The notes below the pieces were generated by a model that was given only the letters and a program-made list of their open reading frames with translations, ran no database searches and had not been told where the DNA came from. DNA of 55,167 nucleotides. Origin: Synechocystis salina LEGE 00031. Its GTDB lineage: Bacteria; Cyanobacteriota; Cyanobacteriia; Cyanobacteriales; Microcystaceae. Positions 46,671-55,167 of the stretch are shown piece by piece (within the stretch, counting starts at the first letter, position 1; every line of letters begins with the position of its first letter). A program made the translations under genes and the position numbers. The stretch spans positions 1 to 55,167 of the forward strand of contig NZ_JADEVV010000025.1 in NCBI RefSeq assembly GCF_015207985.1. The letters run 5' to 3'.

Positions 46671-47504
46671 ATGGAAAATTTAATGAAGTTTTGGCAACCA
46701 TGGCCGGGATCGTTGAAAATTACTGTTTTTCTGGCGGGCTGGCTAGTGCTGTGGTATCCCATTGCCCTGGTGGTAGGGCGTAAATTAGCTTGGCAACCCT
46801 GGCAGGCTGTCACCCCGGAGCAAAAGCTACCTTTGGTGTTATCCCTTTACCTGGTTTCTCCCCTACCCATCTGGGCGGTGAGCCAATTAGATGGTCAATC
46901 CCTCCAGGATTATGGATTATCCTTCACCCCAGATCAGTTACTTTCTTTGGCGATCGCCGTGGGGGTGGCGGTGTCCGGTTTGGGTTTAACCTTGGCGGTG
47001 CAGGGCAAAATTGGCCTACTGCAATGGCACGGGGAAAAACTGTGGAATTTAGTTAAACTTTCTCCCTTGTTTATGCTCTTGGCCCTGGCGATCGCCTTAG
47101 TGGAAGAGTTAATTTTTCGGGGCATTTTCCAAAATCAATTACAACAGGATTTACCAGTCTGGGTAGCGGCCATGGTAATCAGCGCCATTTTTGCCGTGCT
47201 TCATCTGCTCTGGGAACGACGTTTGACAGCCTATCAATTGCCCGGACTATGGTTATTGGGCATGGTGCTAGTCTGGGCCCGTTTAGTGGATGGTGGTAAT
47301 CTGGCCCTGGCCTGGGGATTGCACGGAGGCTGGGTCTTTGCCCTGGCTTCCTGCGATGCCACTGGCTTAATCACCTATCCTTCCCCCGTTGGTAACCTTT
47401 GGGTGGGAAAAGCCAATCAACCCCTAGCAGGGCTAGCTGGTATTGGTTGTTTACTGCTCACTGCCCTGGCGATCGGGCTATTTCCCCACATTTTCTCCCT
47501 TTGA
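46671..47504 (+). CDS. CPBP-family intramembrane metalloprotease homologue
   Basis: A 277-residue membrane protein with about seven hydrophobic segments. It carries the CPBP/Rce1 motif set: E145-E146-xxx-R150 (VEELIFRG), His near 183 (FAVLHLLWER) and His near 226 (WGLHGGW). Rce1-like members cleave peptides within the membrane; several bacterial ones process bacteriocins or anchor proteins, but most have no known substrate. The ATG at 46671 is preceded by GGGGGA; Met5 is possible. It is 97 bases after the cyAbrB terminator, so probably has its own promoter. Confidence 0.85.
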   Translation: MENLMKFWQPWPGSLKITVFLAGWLVLWYPIALVVGRKLAWQPWQAVTPEQKLPLVLSLYLVSPLPIWAVSQLDGQSLQDYGLSFTPDQLLSLAIAVGVAVSGLGLTLAVQGKIGLLQWHGEKLWNLVKLSPLFMLLALAIALVEELIFRGIFQNQLQQDLPVWVAAMVISAIFAVLHLLWERRLTAYQLPGLWLLGMVLVWARLVDGGNLALAWGLHGGWVFALASCDATGLITYPSPVGNLWVGKANQPLAGLAGIGCLLLTALAIGLFPHIFSL

Positions 47505-47586
47505 CCCGGGGTTTGAAGGCCCAATTACCCGGAATGGGTTTGGTATGATGGTTGCCCGTTGCCCCTTTGTCTTCTGTTTTCCACCT

Positions 47587-48057
47587 ATGCCATCGCCCCT
47601 GTCGCAAAAATTTGCTGCTTTTCTCGCCCGTCGAACCGTCCGCTTTGGTGGGAGCTTGATTTTAATCCTAGGGTTAAACCAGGGCTTGGTCAGTTGTGGA
47701 ACCAGTAAAGCAAATCAATGCCGCCAACTGATTTTAATTACCAAACAGATGGCGGAGGAAGGGGCTAAATATAGGGATACCACTTCAACGGCAGAAGTAC
47801 TCAAAATTGCCGATGCGTTCGATGCCACCGCCACTAAGGTCGAACGACTTAACCTGGAAGATCCCGTTCTGGCCAATTACCAAGGGGAGTTAGTGGAGAT
47901 TTACCAAGGCAATGGGTCAGCCACCCGCAACATGGTCCAAGCATTGGAAAGTAAGGATATTTTGACTGCCCAACTTGCCCAAAAACAGGTGACTACCATC
48001 GGTCAACGGGAACAACAGGTAATCACCAACATCAATGTCCATTGCCAACAGCCCTAG
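47587..48057 (+). CDS. Predicted lipoprotein
   Basis: A 156-residue protein with a basic N-terminus, hydrophobic stretch 22-36 and lipobox LVSC (Cys37). The mature 120 residues are helical and Gln/Ala/Thr-rich (ILITKQMAEEGAKY, LAQKQVTTIGQREQQVI), without membrane segments. One extra Cys lies near the C-terminus. The start at 47587 is chosen for the signal peptide; an upstream frame overlaps the CPBP gene. No family recognised. alaS follows 172 bases later; that spacer has no clear features. Confidence 0.7.
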   Translation: MPSPLSQKFAAFLARRTVRFGGSLILILGLNQGLVSCGTSKANQCRQLILITKQMAEEGAKYRDTTSTAEVLKIADAFDATATKVERLNLEDPVLANYQGELVEIYQGNGSATRNMVQALESKDILTAQLAQKQVTTIGQREQQVITNINVHCQQP

Positions 48058-48229
48058 GCACCATAGCCTTGCCATTTTTGCCCATGGAGTTAATGGACAG
48101 ATTCTAACCACTCCACATAGTTTTAACTGGGGTTGAACCTCCGGTAAGAAAGGGTCAGGCACCAACCCCTAAAATGGGAAAATAGCCACAGTGTCCCAAA
48201 GTTTCATCTGCAAAATCTTCAACTAGACC

Positions 48230-50866
48230 ATGACCACCACCCCGCCCGTCCTCAGCGGCCCCGCCATTCGTGAGCAATTTTTGCGATTCTTTGCCGATCG
48301 CCAGCATCAAATTTTGCCCAGCGCCTCTCTGGTGCCGGAGGACCCCACCGTATTGTTGACCATTGCAGGGATGTTGCCGTTCAAGCCAATTTTTTTAGGA
48401 CAAAAGATAGCGGAATTCCCCCGGGCCACCACTTCCCAAAAATGTATCCGCACCAACGACATTGAAAACGTTGGCCGCACCGCCCGCCACCATACCTTTT
48501 TTGAAATGTTGGGCAACTTTAGCTTTGGGGATTACTTCAAATCTCAGGCGATCGCCTGGGCCTGGGAATTATCCACCAAAGTATTTCAACTGCCTCCAGA
48601 AAGGTTGGTGGTGAGTGTATTTGAAGAAGACGACGAAGCCTTTGCCATTTGGCGTGATGAAATTGGTATCCCGGCCCACCGCATCCAACGCATGGGGGCA
48701 GATGATAATTTTTGGGTTTCTGGCCCCACAGGGCCTTGCGGGCCTTGTTCGGAAATTTACTACGATTTCCACCCAGAATTAGGGGATGAGAAATTAGACT
48801 TGGAAGACGATAGCCGGTTTATTGAGTTTTACAACTTGGTATTCATGCAGTACAACCGGGATATGGGGGAGAATTTGACTCCCCTGGAGAAAAAAAATAT
48901 TGACACGGGCATGGGCTTAGAAAGAATGGCTCAAATTCTGCAACAAGTGCCCAATAATTACGAAACGGATCTGATTTTCCCCATTATTCAAACAGCGGCA
49001 GGGATAGCGGGGATTGATTACGCCCAAGCCGATGAAAAAACGAAAGTTTCTTTGAAGGTAATTGGAGATCACGTCCGTGCCGTTGTCCACATGATTGCCG
49101 ACGGTATTAGTGCGTCCAATTTAGGAAGGGGCTATGTGCTCCGAAGATTGATCCGCCGGGTGGTGCGCCATGGCCGTTTACTGGGGATAGAAGGGGAATT
49201 TACCACCAAAGTAGCCGCCACTGCCATTGACCTAGCCCAGCCAGTGTATCCCAATGTGTTGGAACGCCAAACCTTGATTGAACAGGAGTTACAACGAGAA
49301 GAAGCGGCTTTTTTGAAAACCCTAGAACGGGGAGAAAAGTTGTTAGCGGATTTAATGGCCGACGGAGTCAAGGAAATTGCCGGCGTAGATGCGTTTACTT
49401 TATACGACACCTTTGGTTTTCCCTTGGAATTAACCCAGGAAATTGCCGAAGAACAGGGTATTACTGTGGATGTGGAAGGGTTTAAAAAAGCTATGCAGGA
49501 ACAACAGGAACGTTCCAAAGCGGCCCACGAAACTATAGATTTAACCGTGCAGGAAAGTTTAGACCAATTGGCTAACCGTATCCATCCCACGGAATTTTTG
49601 GGCTATACCGATGTACAAAGTTCAGCAATAGTCAAAGCGGTATTGGTGGCGGGGGCATTGGTAGAAGAAGGGAAAGCGGGGCAAACTGTGCAAATCGTAC
49701 TGGATCAAACCCCTTTCTATGGAGAATCCGGCGGGCAAATTGGTGACAAAGGTTTTCTCAACGGCGATAACTTGCTCATTCGCATTGAAGATGTGAAGCG
49801 GGAATCGGGCGTTTTTATCCATTTTGGTCGAGTGGAACGGGGCGTTGTCCAGGTGGGGGATACGGTCACTGCCACCATTGATCGGGCTTGCCGCCGTCGA
49901 GCCCAAGCCAATCACACGGCCACCCACTTACTGCAATCGGCCCTGAAAAAAGTGGTGGATGAGGGGATTTCCCAAGCCGGCTCCTTGGTGGATTTCAACC
50001 GTTTACGGTTCGATTTTAATTCTCCCCGGGCAGTGACCATGGAGGAGTTACAGCAAATTGAAGATTTGATCAATCAATGGATTGCCGAAGCCCATCAAAC
50101 TGAGGTAGCAGTAATGCCGATCGCCGATGCCAAGGCCAAAGGGGCGATCGCCATGTTCGGAGAGAAGTACGGCGCTGAAGTGCGGGTCATTGACGTGCCG
50201 GGAGTTTCTTTAGAACTATGTGGCGGCACCCATGTGGCCAATACGGCCGAAATTGGTTTGTTCAAAATAGTGGCGGAAACGGGCATTGCCGCTGGAGTAA
50301 GGCGCATTGAAGCGGTGGCGGGGCCGGCGGTGTTGGATTACCTCAATGTGCGGGAAGCGGTGGTCAAAGAGCTTGGCGATCGCCTCAAAGCTAAACCGGA
50401 GGAAATTCCAGACCGGGTTAACCAACTACAACAGGAATTAAAAGCTAGCCAAAAACAGTTGGAAGCCCTGAAGCAAGAGTTGGCTTTGCAAAAATCCGAA
50501 CAGTTATTAGCCCAAGCCCAAACCGTGGGCGAGTTTAAAATCCTGGTGGCGGATCTGGGCACTGTGGACGGAGAATCCCTCAAAACTGCGGCGGAACGGT
50601 TGCAACAAAAACTAGGGGAAAGTGCCGTAGTACTAGCTTCCATTCCCGAACCAGGTAAAGTCAGCCTAGTGGCGGCCTTTAGTCCCCAATTGGTTAAAAC
50701 CAAACAACTTAAGGCTGGGCAATTTATCGGTGCCATTGCCAAAATTTGTGGTGGTGGTGGCGGCGGTCGTCCTAATCTGGCCCAGGCCGGGGGACGGGAT
50801 CCAAGTAAGTTGCCGGAGGCCCTGGCCATGGCGGAACAGACATTGGTAGCCGAACTTAGGGGTTAA
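48230..50866 (+). CDS. alaS: Alanyl-tRNA synthetase
   Basis: An 878-residue class II synthetase that charges tRNA-Ala. Catalytic core at about 1-460 with motif 2 [20 protein letters not shown] and motif 3 [18 protein letters not shown]. The editing domain has zinc-binding HTATH (about 563-567) and CGGTH (about 663-667). C-terminal coiled-coil ([19 protein letters not shown]) and the [16 protein letters not shown]-Ala region are intact. Full length for the family. It corresponds to Sll0362. Its 3' end faces ntcB with only 13 bases between. Confidence 0.97.
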   Translation: MTTTPPVLSGPAIREQFLRFFADRQHQILPSASLVPEDPTVLLTIAGMLPFKPIFLGQKIAEFPRATTSQKCIRTNDIENVGRTARHHTFFEMLGNFSFGDYFKSQAIAWAWELSTKVFQLPPERLVVSVFEEDDEAFAIWRDEIGIPAHRIQRMGADDNFWVSGPTGPCGPCSEIYYDFHPELGDEKLDLEDDSRFIEFYNLVFMQYNRDMGENLTPLEKKNIDTGMGLERMAQILQQVPNNYETDLIFPIIQTAAGIAGIDYAQADEKTKVSLKVIGDHVRAVVHMIADGISASNLGRGYVLRRLIRRVVRHGRLLGIEGEFTTKVAATAIDLAQPVYPNVLERQTLIEQELQREEAAFLKTLERGEKLLADLMADGVKEIAGVDAFTLYDTFGFPLELTQEIAEEQGITVDVEGFKKAMQEQQERSKAAHETIDLTVQESLDQLANRIHPTEFLGYTDVQSSAIVKAVLVAGALVEEGKAGQTVQIVLDQTPFYGESGGQIGDKGFLNGDNLLIRIEDVKRESGVFIHFGRVERGVVQVGDTVTATIDRACRRRAQANHTATHLLQSALKKVVDEGISQAGSLVDFNRLRFDFNSPRAVTMEELQQIEDLINQWIAEAHQTEVAVMPIADAKAKGAIAMFGEKYGAEVRVIDVPGVSLELCGGTHVANTAEIGLFKIVAETGIAAGVRRIEAVAGPAVLDYLNVREAVVKELGDRLKAKPEEIPDRVNQLQQELKASQKQLEALKQELALQKSEQLLAQAQTVGEFKILVADLGTVDGESLKTAAERLQQKLGESAVVLASIPEPGKVSLVAAFSPQLVKTKQLKAGQFIGAIAKICGGGGGGRPNLAQAGGRDPSKLPEALAMAEQTLVAELRG

Positions 50867-50879
50867 ATCTAGTCCCAAA

Positions 50880-51809
50880 TTAATTTACCGTTAAGGCTCC
50901 ACAGCGGTAATGGTCCACTACTAAATTGAAAAATTCGGCCACGGGGGGCATTTGCAGGCGATCCACCGTGGTCACCACCGACACCTGTCGTCGAAAATCT
51001 TGGCGATCGCCAGACTCTGGGCAAAATAAATAGCGCACAGAAAAACTGGGATTCTCAATCACCGGCTTGACCAAAGACTGGGGCATTAGGGCAATCATTT
51101 CGCTTCCCTGTACCACCCCATAAAAGGCTTCGGGAATATTTAGCTCCAAACTAACGTTGAGGGGAATTTCCCGGCGACTAAATTCATCTTCCACCAGCCG
51201 TCGCATTCGGTAACCGTCCTTAAAAATCACCTGGGGATAGGGTCCCAAATCTTTCCAAGTGATGAATTTTTTTGCTGCTAGGGGATGGTCTCCCGCCATC
51301 AAAATACAAATTTGCTCCTCATAGAGGGGTTTAATGGCCAACTCCTTAGTATTAGTTAAACTGCGATGGCTCATGATAATGGCCACATCCACCAAACCAT
51401 CTTGTAAAACTTTCAAAGCTCGGTCACTCCCCAGGGCCGTCACCCGCAGTTGAATGTGGGGATGCCCTAAGCAAAATTTGGGTAATAAACTAGGCAAGGA
51501 AGAGACACAAACTGAGTGGATCGCTGCCACACATAATTCCGTTTGTTTACCTTGAAAAAGGCTACTAATTTCCTCACTAGCCACATCCCATTCTTGACAA
51601 ATTTTCCTCGCCCGCCGTAGAAATAATTCCCCCGCCACCGTTAGTTTTGCCTGGGCTCCCCGGTGGAATAGTTGGCATTTGAGGGCAGATTCCAAACCCT
51701 GGATTTGCCTACTAATGGTAGATTGGGTTACTTCCGATTGTAATGCCGCCTGTTGAAAACTGCCTAGTTCTGCAACTTTTAAAAAAGCCTGTAACTGTTC
51801 TAGTCGCAT
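50880..51809 (-). CDS. ntcB: LysR-type regulator, nitrate-assimilation activator NtcB
   Basis: A 309-residue LysR-family regulator: N-terminal winged helix-turn-helix (about 16-37, FQQAALQSEVTQSTISRQIQ), linker helix, and a periplasmic-binding-like effector domain from about 90. It fits NtcB (Slr0395), which activates nitrate/nitrite assimilation genes together with NtcA. It lies downstream of pgk, as I recall for 6803, which supports the call over other LysR paralogues. The ATG at 51809 begins the conserved MRLEQLQAF. A terminator separates it from pgk. Confidence 0.8.
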   Translation of the reverse strand: MRLEQLQAFLKVAELGSFQQAALQSEVTQSTISRQIQGLESALKCQLFHRGAQAKLTVAGELFLRRARKICQEWDVASEEISSLFQGKQTELCVAAIHSVCVSSLPSLLPKFCLGHPHIQLRVTALGSDRALKVLQDGLVDVAIIMSHRSLTNTKELAIKPLYEEQICILMAGDHPLAAKKFITWKDLGPYPQVIFKDGYRMRRLVEDEFSRREIPLNVSLELNIPEAFYGVVQGSEMIALMPQSLVKPVIENPSFSVRYLFCPESGDRQDFRRQVSVVTTVDRLQMPPVAEFFNLVVDHYRCGALTVN

Positions 51810-51922
51810 AGGTTAGTTTTCGGAAGAAAATTGGCACAATAAACTATTTCTAGCTATAGCATTGTCCATTGCTCAAAAATGTTATTGATGCACTTTTTTG
51901 GGGGGTGATGATAATGGCGCAC

Positions 51923-51962
51923 AAAAAAACGGGAGGACAGATTTTTGTCCATCTTCCCGGTT
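51923..51962 (-). terminator. Rho-independent terminator after pgk
   Basis: On the minus strand, a long hairpin (about CCGGGAAGATGGACA with TGTCCTCCCG, containing GGACA/TGTCC) is followed by seven T. It lies 130 bases downstream of the pgk stop and upstream of ntcB. Confidence 0.7.
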
Positions 51963-52090
51963 AATTTCTGAGGAGTTTTTCAGCGTTCTAAAGGTGAAAA
52001 GAGCCTATCTATCTGGTGAAAAATTTTCTCCCGTGGCCCAGTCTTTAAACTGGTGAGAAAAATCTTTTTCCAGAATTATCTAGGCAGACT

Positions 52091-53293
52091 TTATCGGTCG
52101 TCCAAAGCGGCAATGCCGGGCAGTACCTTACCTTCTAGTAATTCCAGGCTAGCACCCCCACCAGTGGAAATGTGGCTCATTTTTTCGGCCACTCCTACTT
52201 TTTCTACTGCAGCGACCGAATCCCCACCACCAATAATGGTAACGGTACCGCTGGCGGTTAATTCGGCCAAGCTCCTGGCGATCGCCTCGGTGCCTGCGGC
52301 AAATTTGTCAAATTCAAATACCCCCATGGGGCCGTTCCAGATGACGGTGCCACAACCCGCTAGGGCATCCTGGAAGGTTTTGACGGAATCAGGACCAATA
52401 TCTAGACCCATCCAACCATCGGGAATGGCGTTGACACTAACAGTTTGGGTGTTGGCATCGGGGGCAAAATTGTCGGCCACCACCACGTCAGTGGGTAGGA
52501 GGAACTCTACTCCTTTTTCTTTGGCTTTAGCCATGAGGGACTTGGCCAGTTCTAATTTATCTTCTTCCACCAGGGATTTGCCGGTGCTCAAACCTTGGGC
52601 TTTGTAGAAGGTGAAAATCATGCCGCCGCCGATGATCAGCTTGTCGCATTTATCCAGGAGCGTTTCGATGACACCAATTTTGCTGGATACCTTAGAACCA
52701 CCGACGATCGCCACCAGGGGACGTTTGGGGGCTTCGATGGCTCCTTGCAGGAACTGTAATTCTTTTTCGATTAGGTAACCAGCAACGTTGGGGCTGAGGA
52801 AATGGGTTACCCCTTCAGTGGAGGCGTGGGCCCGGTGGGCAGTACCAAAGGCATCGTTGACGTAGAGGTCAGCGTTGGCCGCTAAGGCTTTGGCAAATTC
52901 GGCATCGTTACCTTCTTCTCCGGCATGGAAACGGAGATTTTCTAACAGGGCCACACCGCCATTAGGCAGGCTAGCAATCTTGGCCGTAACTTCAGCGCCA
53001 ATGCAATCGTCGCATTTAACCACCGGTTGTCCCAATAATTCTGCTAGGCGATCGCCAACGGGGGTCAGGCGCATGCTGTCCACCACTTTGCCCTTGGGAC
53101 GGCCAAAATGACTGCCCAAAATAACTTTGGCGCCTTTGCTTAACAGGTCTTTGATGGTGGGTAAGGCCGCCCGAATCCTGGTGTCGTCGGTAATGCTGCC
53201 GTTATCTAGGGGCACGTTAAAATCCACCCGGACAAAAACCCGTTTGCCTGCGAGGTCTGCCTCCGTTAAATTGGCGATCGATTGCTTGGACAA
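52091..53293 (-). CDS. pgk: Phosphoglycerate kinase
   Basis: A 400-residue glycolytic and Calvin-cycle enzyme interconverting 3-phosphoglycerate and 1,3-bisphosphoglycerate with ADP/ATP. The start is TTG at 53293: AGGAGG lies 8 bases upstream and an in-frame TAG just before it excludes an earlier start. Signature [13 protein letters not shown] and [11 protein letters not shown] are N-terminal, GSHFGRPKG binds the substrate, and [11 protein letters not shown] with STGGGASLE form the nucleotide end. It corresponds to Slr0394. A divergent gene starts 80 bases away. Confidence 0.97.
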   Translation of the reverse strand: MSKQSIANLTEADLAGKRVFVRVDFNVPLDNGSITDDTRIRAALPTIKDLLSKGAKVILGSHFGRPKGKVVDSMRLTPVGDRLAELLGQPVVKCDDCIGAEVTAKIASLPNGGVALLENLRFHAGEEGNDAEFAKALAANADLYVNDAFGTAHRAHASTEGVTHFLSPNVAGYLIEKELQFLQGAIEAPKRPLVAIVGGSKVSSKIGVIETLLDKCDKLIIGGGMIFTFYKAQGLSTGKSLVEEDKLELAKSLMAKAKEKGVEFLLPTDVVVADNFAPDANTQTVSVNAIPDGWMGLDIGPDSVKTFQDALAGCGTVIWNGPMGVFEFDKFAAGTEAIARSLAELTASGTVTIIGGGDSVAAVEKVGVAEKMSHISTGGGASLELLEGKVLPGIAALDDR

Positions 53294-53373
53294 AACCTTT
53301 TCCTCCTAAATGTCAAATAAACTTAACAAAATTAAACCAGTCAATGTTACCGCCGACAATGGAAAGCCCCAAA

Positions 53374-53763
53374 ATGACCTCCGAAGATAGCATTCTGACC
53401 ATCCTGCAACGGGACTATGCCAATTTTCCCCGGCAACAGACCCTGAGCATCTATGATGCCGACGTTTATTTCCAAGACCCCTTGACCCAGTTTCGGGGCC
53501 TGGCCCGGTACGAAAAAATGATCCAATTCCTGGTCCGTTGGTTTCAGGCGATCGACCTACAACTCCATGACATTGCCCGGGTGGACCAAGAAATTACTAC
53601 CCGTTGGACCTTAAGTTGGACTTCTCCCTTGCCCTGGAAGCCGAGAATTGCCATCAGCGGCCGCAGTGAGTTGACCCTGAACGAAGCTGGGTTAATTATT
53701 TCTCACATTGATTATTGGGACTGTTCCCGCTGGGATGTGGTGAAACAACATTTTCAACGATAG
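53374..53763 (+). CDS. DUF2358-like (NTF2/SnoaL-fold) protein
   Basis: A 129-residue soluble protein from ATG 53374, preceded by GGAAAG; ATGs at 53344 and 53359 would add 10 or 5 residues. The pattern SIYDADVYFQDPL, QFRGLARYEKMI and IARVDQEITTRWTLSWT matches the cyanobacterial and plastid DUF2358 family, an NTF2-like cone fold. No catalytic residues are evident and the function is unknown. It is divergent from pgk. Confidence 0.75.
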   Translation: MTSEDSILTILQRDYANFPRQQTLSIYDADVYFQDPLTQFRGLARYEKMIQFLVRWFQAIDLQLHDIARVDQEITTRWTLSWTSPLPWKPRIAISGRSELTLNEAGLIISHIDYWDCSRWDVVKQHFQR

Positions 53764-54198
53764 GCTGTCATTCCTGTCCCGGTGAGAGCTTGTGTCGAAT
53801 TGGCAATGGCTAGAAAAATCAATTGTAGGATCAATATTGAATCAGAATTGACCGAGAAAGCCTCAATGTATTCTTGTCTTTTCATAATTGACTTTAGAAT
53901 GACCTCGCGGCTACAATCGCTGATTCAAAGCTAAACTAGCCTGGGCGGATAACGGTAAAGTAAGGATATTCGATAAAAGCGTGAATCTTTGGAAATTAGT
54001 CTCAAACCATTGTCTTTTGGGTATTCCCGAACAATTTCAACGGCAGATCCCTCTGTGCTAATACAGCGCTAATACAGCAAATTCGCCGTAAGCATTGATC
54101 ATTGAGCACTTCATCCATTGGCCCGGATCAGGGCGTGAACGGGGCCGACACAAAAGTCAGAAATCCATGCAAAACTGGAGACAACCCAACTAACTACC
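53764..54198. other. Intergenic region upstream of the flavodiiron gene
   Basis: A 435-base stretch with no supported gene. It contains an exact 11-base tandem duplication (GCTAATACAGC at 54057-54067 and 54068-54078). No recognised operator; it presumably holds the flv promoter. Confidence 0.4.
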
Positions 54199-55167
54199 AT
54201 GGTTGGTAAGTTGTTTTTTCCTCTCCCCACCATGCCTGCCAAAGACGTTCAAATCTGCCCGATCGCCGTTGACACCACTGTGTTTCGCTCCCGCACTTGG
54301 GACAGGTTGAAGTTTGAAATTGAGTATGGTCTGCAAAGGGGCACCACGGCCAACAGTTATCTAATCAGCGCTGATAAGGTGGCTCTATTTGATCCGCCGG
54401 GGGAGTCCTTCACTGATAATTTTGTCGGTACACTAATCCAACGACTAGACCTGAACATCCTGGATTACGTCATTTTGGGCCACGTTAACGCCAACCGGAG
54501 CCATACCCTGAAGCTGTTATTAAGTTTGGCTCCCCAGGCAACGATTATTTGCTCTAACCCCGCTGCCCAAAATTTAGAAAAATTACTGGCGGATGGAGAC
54601 GTTAATAATCCCATTCAAGTGATGAAAGGCAACGATCGCCTGGATTTAGGGCGGGGTCATGAGTTGAGCTTTACCCCCACCCCCAGCCCCCGTTACCCTG
54701 GGCAACTGTGCACCTACGATCCCCGCACCGAAATCTTATTCACCGATAAACTATTTGGGGCCCATGTTTGTGGCGACCAAGTATTTGATGAAGGCTGGAC
54801 CATTTACCAAGAAGACCGCCGCTATTACTTTGACTGTTTGTTGGCCCCCGCTGCGGCCCAGGTGAGTGCGGCCCTCAATAAGCTAGAAGCCTATCCCGCC
54901 CAGACCTATGCCCCCAGCCATGGCCCCTTAGTGCGCTACGGTTTGCGGGAGTTGACCCGTAACTACCAACAATGGCTCAGTGAACAACAGGCCCAAGCTT
55001 TGAACGTGGCATTAATCTATGCGTCCGCCTACGGCAATACCAGCACCCTCGCCCAGGCGATCGCCAGAGGTATAACCAAAGCAGGGGTAGCGGTGACGGC
55101 CATTAATGCGGAAACTAGCAATGCCGAGGAAATCAAAGGGGCCATTGAGGCTTCGGCTGGCTTTATT
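54199..55167 (+). CDS. flv1: Flavodiiron protein Flv1-type (3' end cut by window)
   Basis: 323 residues are visible before the window ends. Two in-frame ATGs, 54199 and 54232, are possible; conserved sequence begins after the second. The N-terminal metallo-beta-lactamase-like domain lacks the usual iron ligands: the HxExDH stretch reads H-V-N-A-N-R (Glu to Asn, Asp to Asn, His to Arg) and the next His is Arg (SPRYPG), while the Asp of LFTDKLFG and the last His (PSHGPLV) remain. That is typical of cyanobacterial Flv1/Flv2, which pair with Flv3/Flv4 to reduce oxygen with electrons from photosystem I. A flavodoxin domain starts near residue 265 (VALIYASAYGNTSTLA). Confidence 0.85.
   Translation, partial: MVGKLFFPLPTMPAKDVQICPIAVDTTVFRSRTWDRLKFEIEYGLQRGTTANSYLISADKVALFDPPGESFTDNFVGTLIQRLDLNILDYVILGHVNANRSHTLKLLLSLAPQATIICSNPAAQNLEKLLADGDVNNPIQVMKGNDRLDLGRGHELSFTPTPSPRYPGQLCTYDPRTEILFTDKLFGAHVCGDQVFDEGWTIYQEDRRYYFDCLLAPAAAQVSAALNKLEAYPAQTYAPSHGPLVRYGLRELTRNYQQWLSEQQAQALNVALIYASAYGNTSTLAQAIARGITKAGVAVTAINAETSNAEEIKGAIEASAGFI

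Overview
The window looks like chromosomal DNA from a unicellular Synechocystis-type cyanobacterium. The octamer GCGATCGC (core of the cyanobacterial HIP1 repeat) is scattered all over it. The gene set is cyanobacterial: PII (glnB, TTG start), NtcB, cyAbrB, Ycf39, NhaS5-type antiporter, a C-type flavodiiron protein, and several cyanobacteria-only small families. Most proteins resemble genes I recall from Synechocystis sp. PCC 6803, but their order and orientation appear shuffled relative to that genome, so a related strain is more likely than 6803 itself. The window seems to be a whole contig: its first 17 bases match the Tn5/Nextera mosaic end at 16 of 17 positions, and genes are cut at both edges.

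Layout. 0-4 kb: a truncated PP2C phosphatase with zinc ribbon and kinase-like remnant, divergent from a TerY-like VWA protein, then a PBP4-type carboxypeptidase and a small zinc-ribbon protein. 4-8 kb: an unassigned 514-base intergenic stretch, a nitrilase-family amidase, methionyl-tRNA synthetase and a LabA/NYN protein. 8-13 kb: a minus-strand run of OmpR-type regulator, DUF1361 membrane protein and dGTPase, then a phosphoglycerate-mutase-like phosphatase and a secreted protein. 12.8-19.6 kb: NhaS5-type antiporter, cupin protein, gyrA translationally coupled to a metallophosphoesterase. 19.7-23.3 kb: an ECF-type cobalt/nickel importer operon (lipoprotein, CbiL/NikL-like, CbiM, CbiQ, CbiO). 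23.7-27.1 kb: a 51-residue protein proposed to be the PII partner PirA, behind a perfect NtcA site; small orphans; a glycosyltransferase; lpxA. 27.3-33.4 kb: a Cys-pair-repeat secreted protein, a membrane-anchored NYN protein overlapping cobA tail to tail, and mfd. 33.7-39.5 kb: small membrane protein, structured leader and rlpA, DMT transporter, trpF, a short cyanobacterial protein and a DUF1517 protein. 39.6-45.7 kb: glnB with an NtcA site, rdgB, tRNA-Thr(UGU), a polyamine-type binding lipoprotein, NAD kinase, Ycf39, a PilZ protein and an uncharacterised protein. 46-55 kb: cyAbrB, CPBP protease homologue, lipoprotein, alaS, ntcB, pgk, a DUF2358-like protein and the 5' part of flv1.

Working together: the clearest theme is nitrogen/carbon balance (PII, candidate PirA, NtcB and cyAbrB, with NtcA sites at two of them). 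A second is the metal importer feeding nickel or cobalt enzymes, in the same window as a SUMT (cobA). The rest is housekeeping: translation (metS, alaS, tRNA-Thr), DNA topology and repair (gyrA, mfd, dgt, rdgB), envelope (dacB, lpxA, rlpA) and photosynthetic biology (Ycf39, Flv1). No phage, CRISPR array, rRNA or intact insertion sequence was seen.
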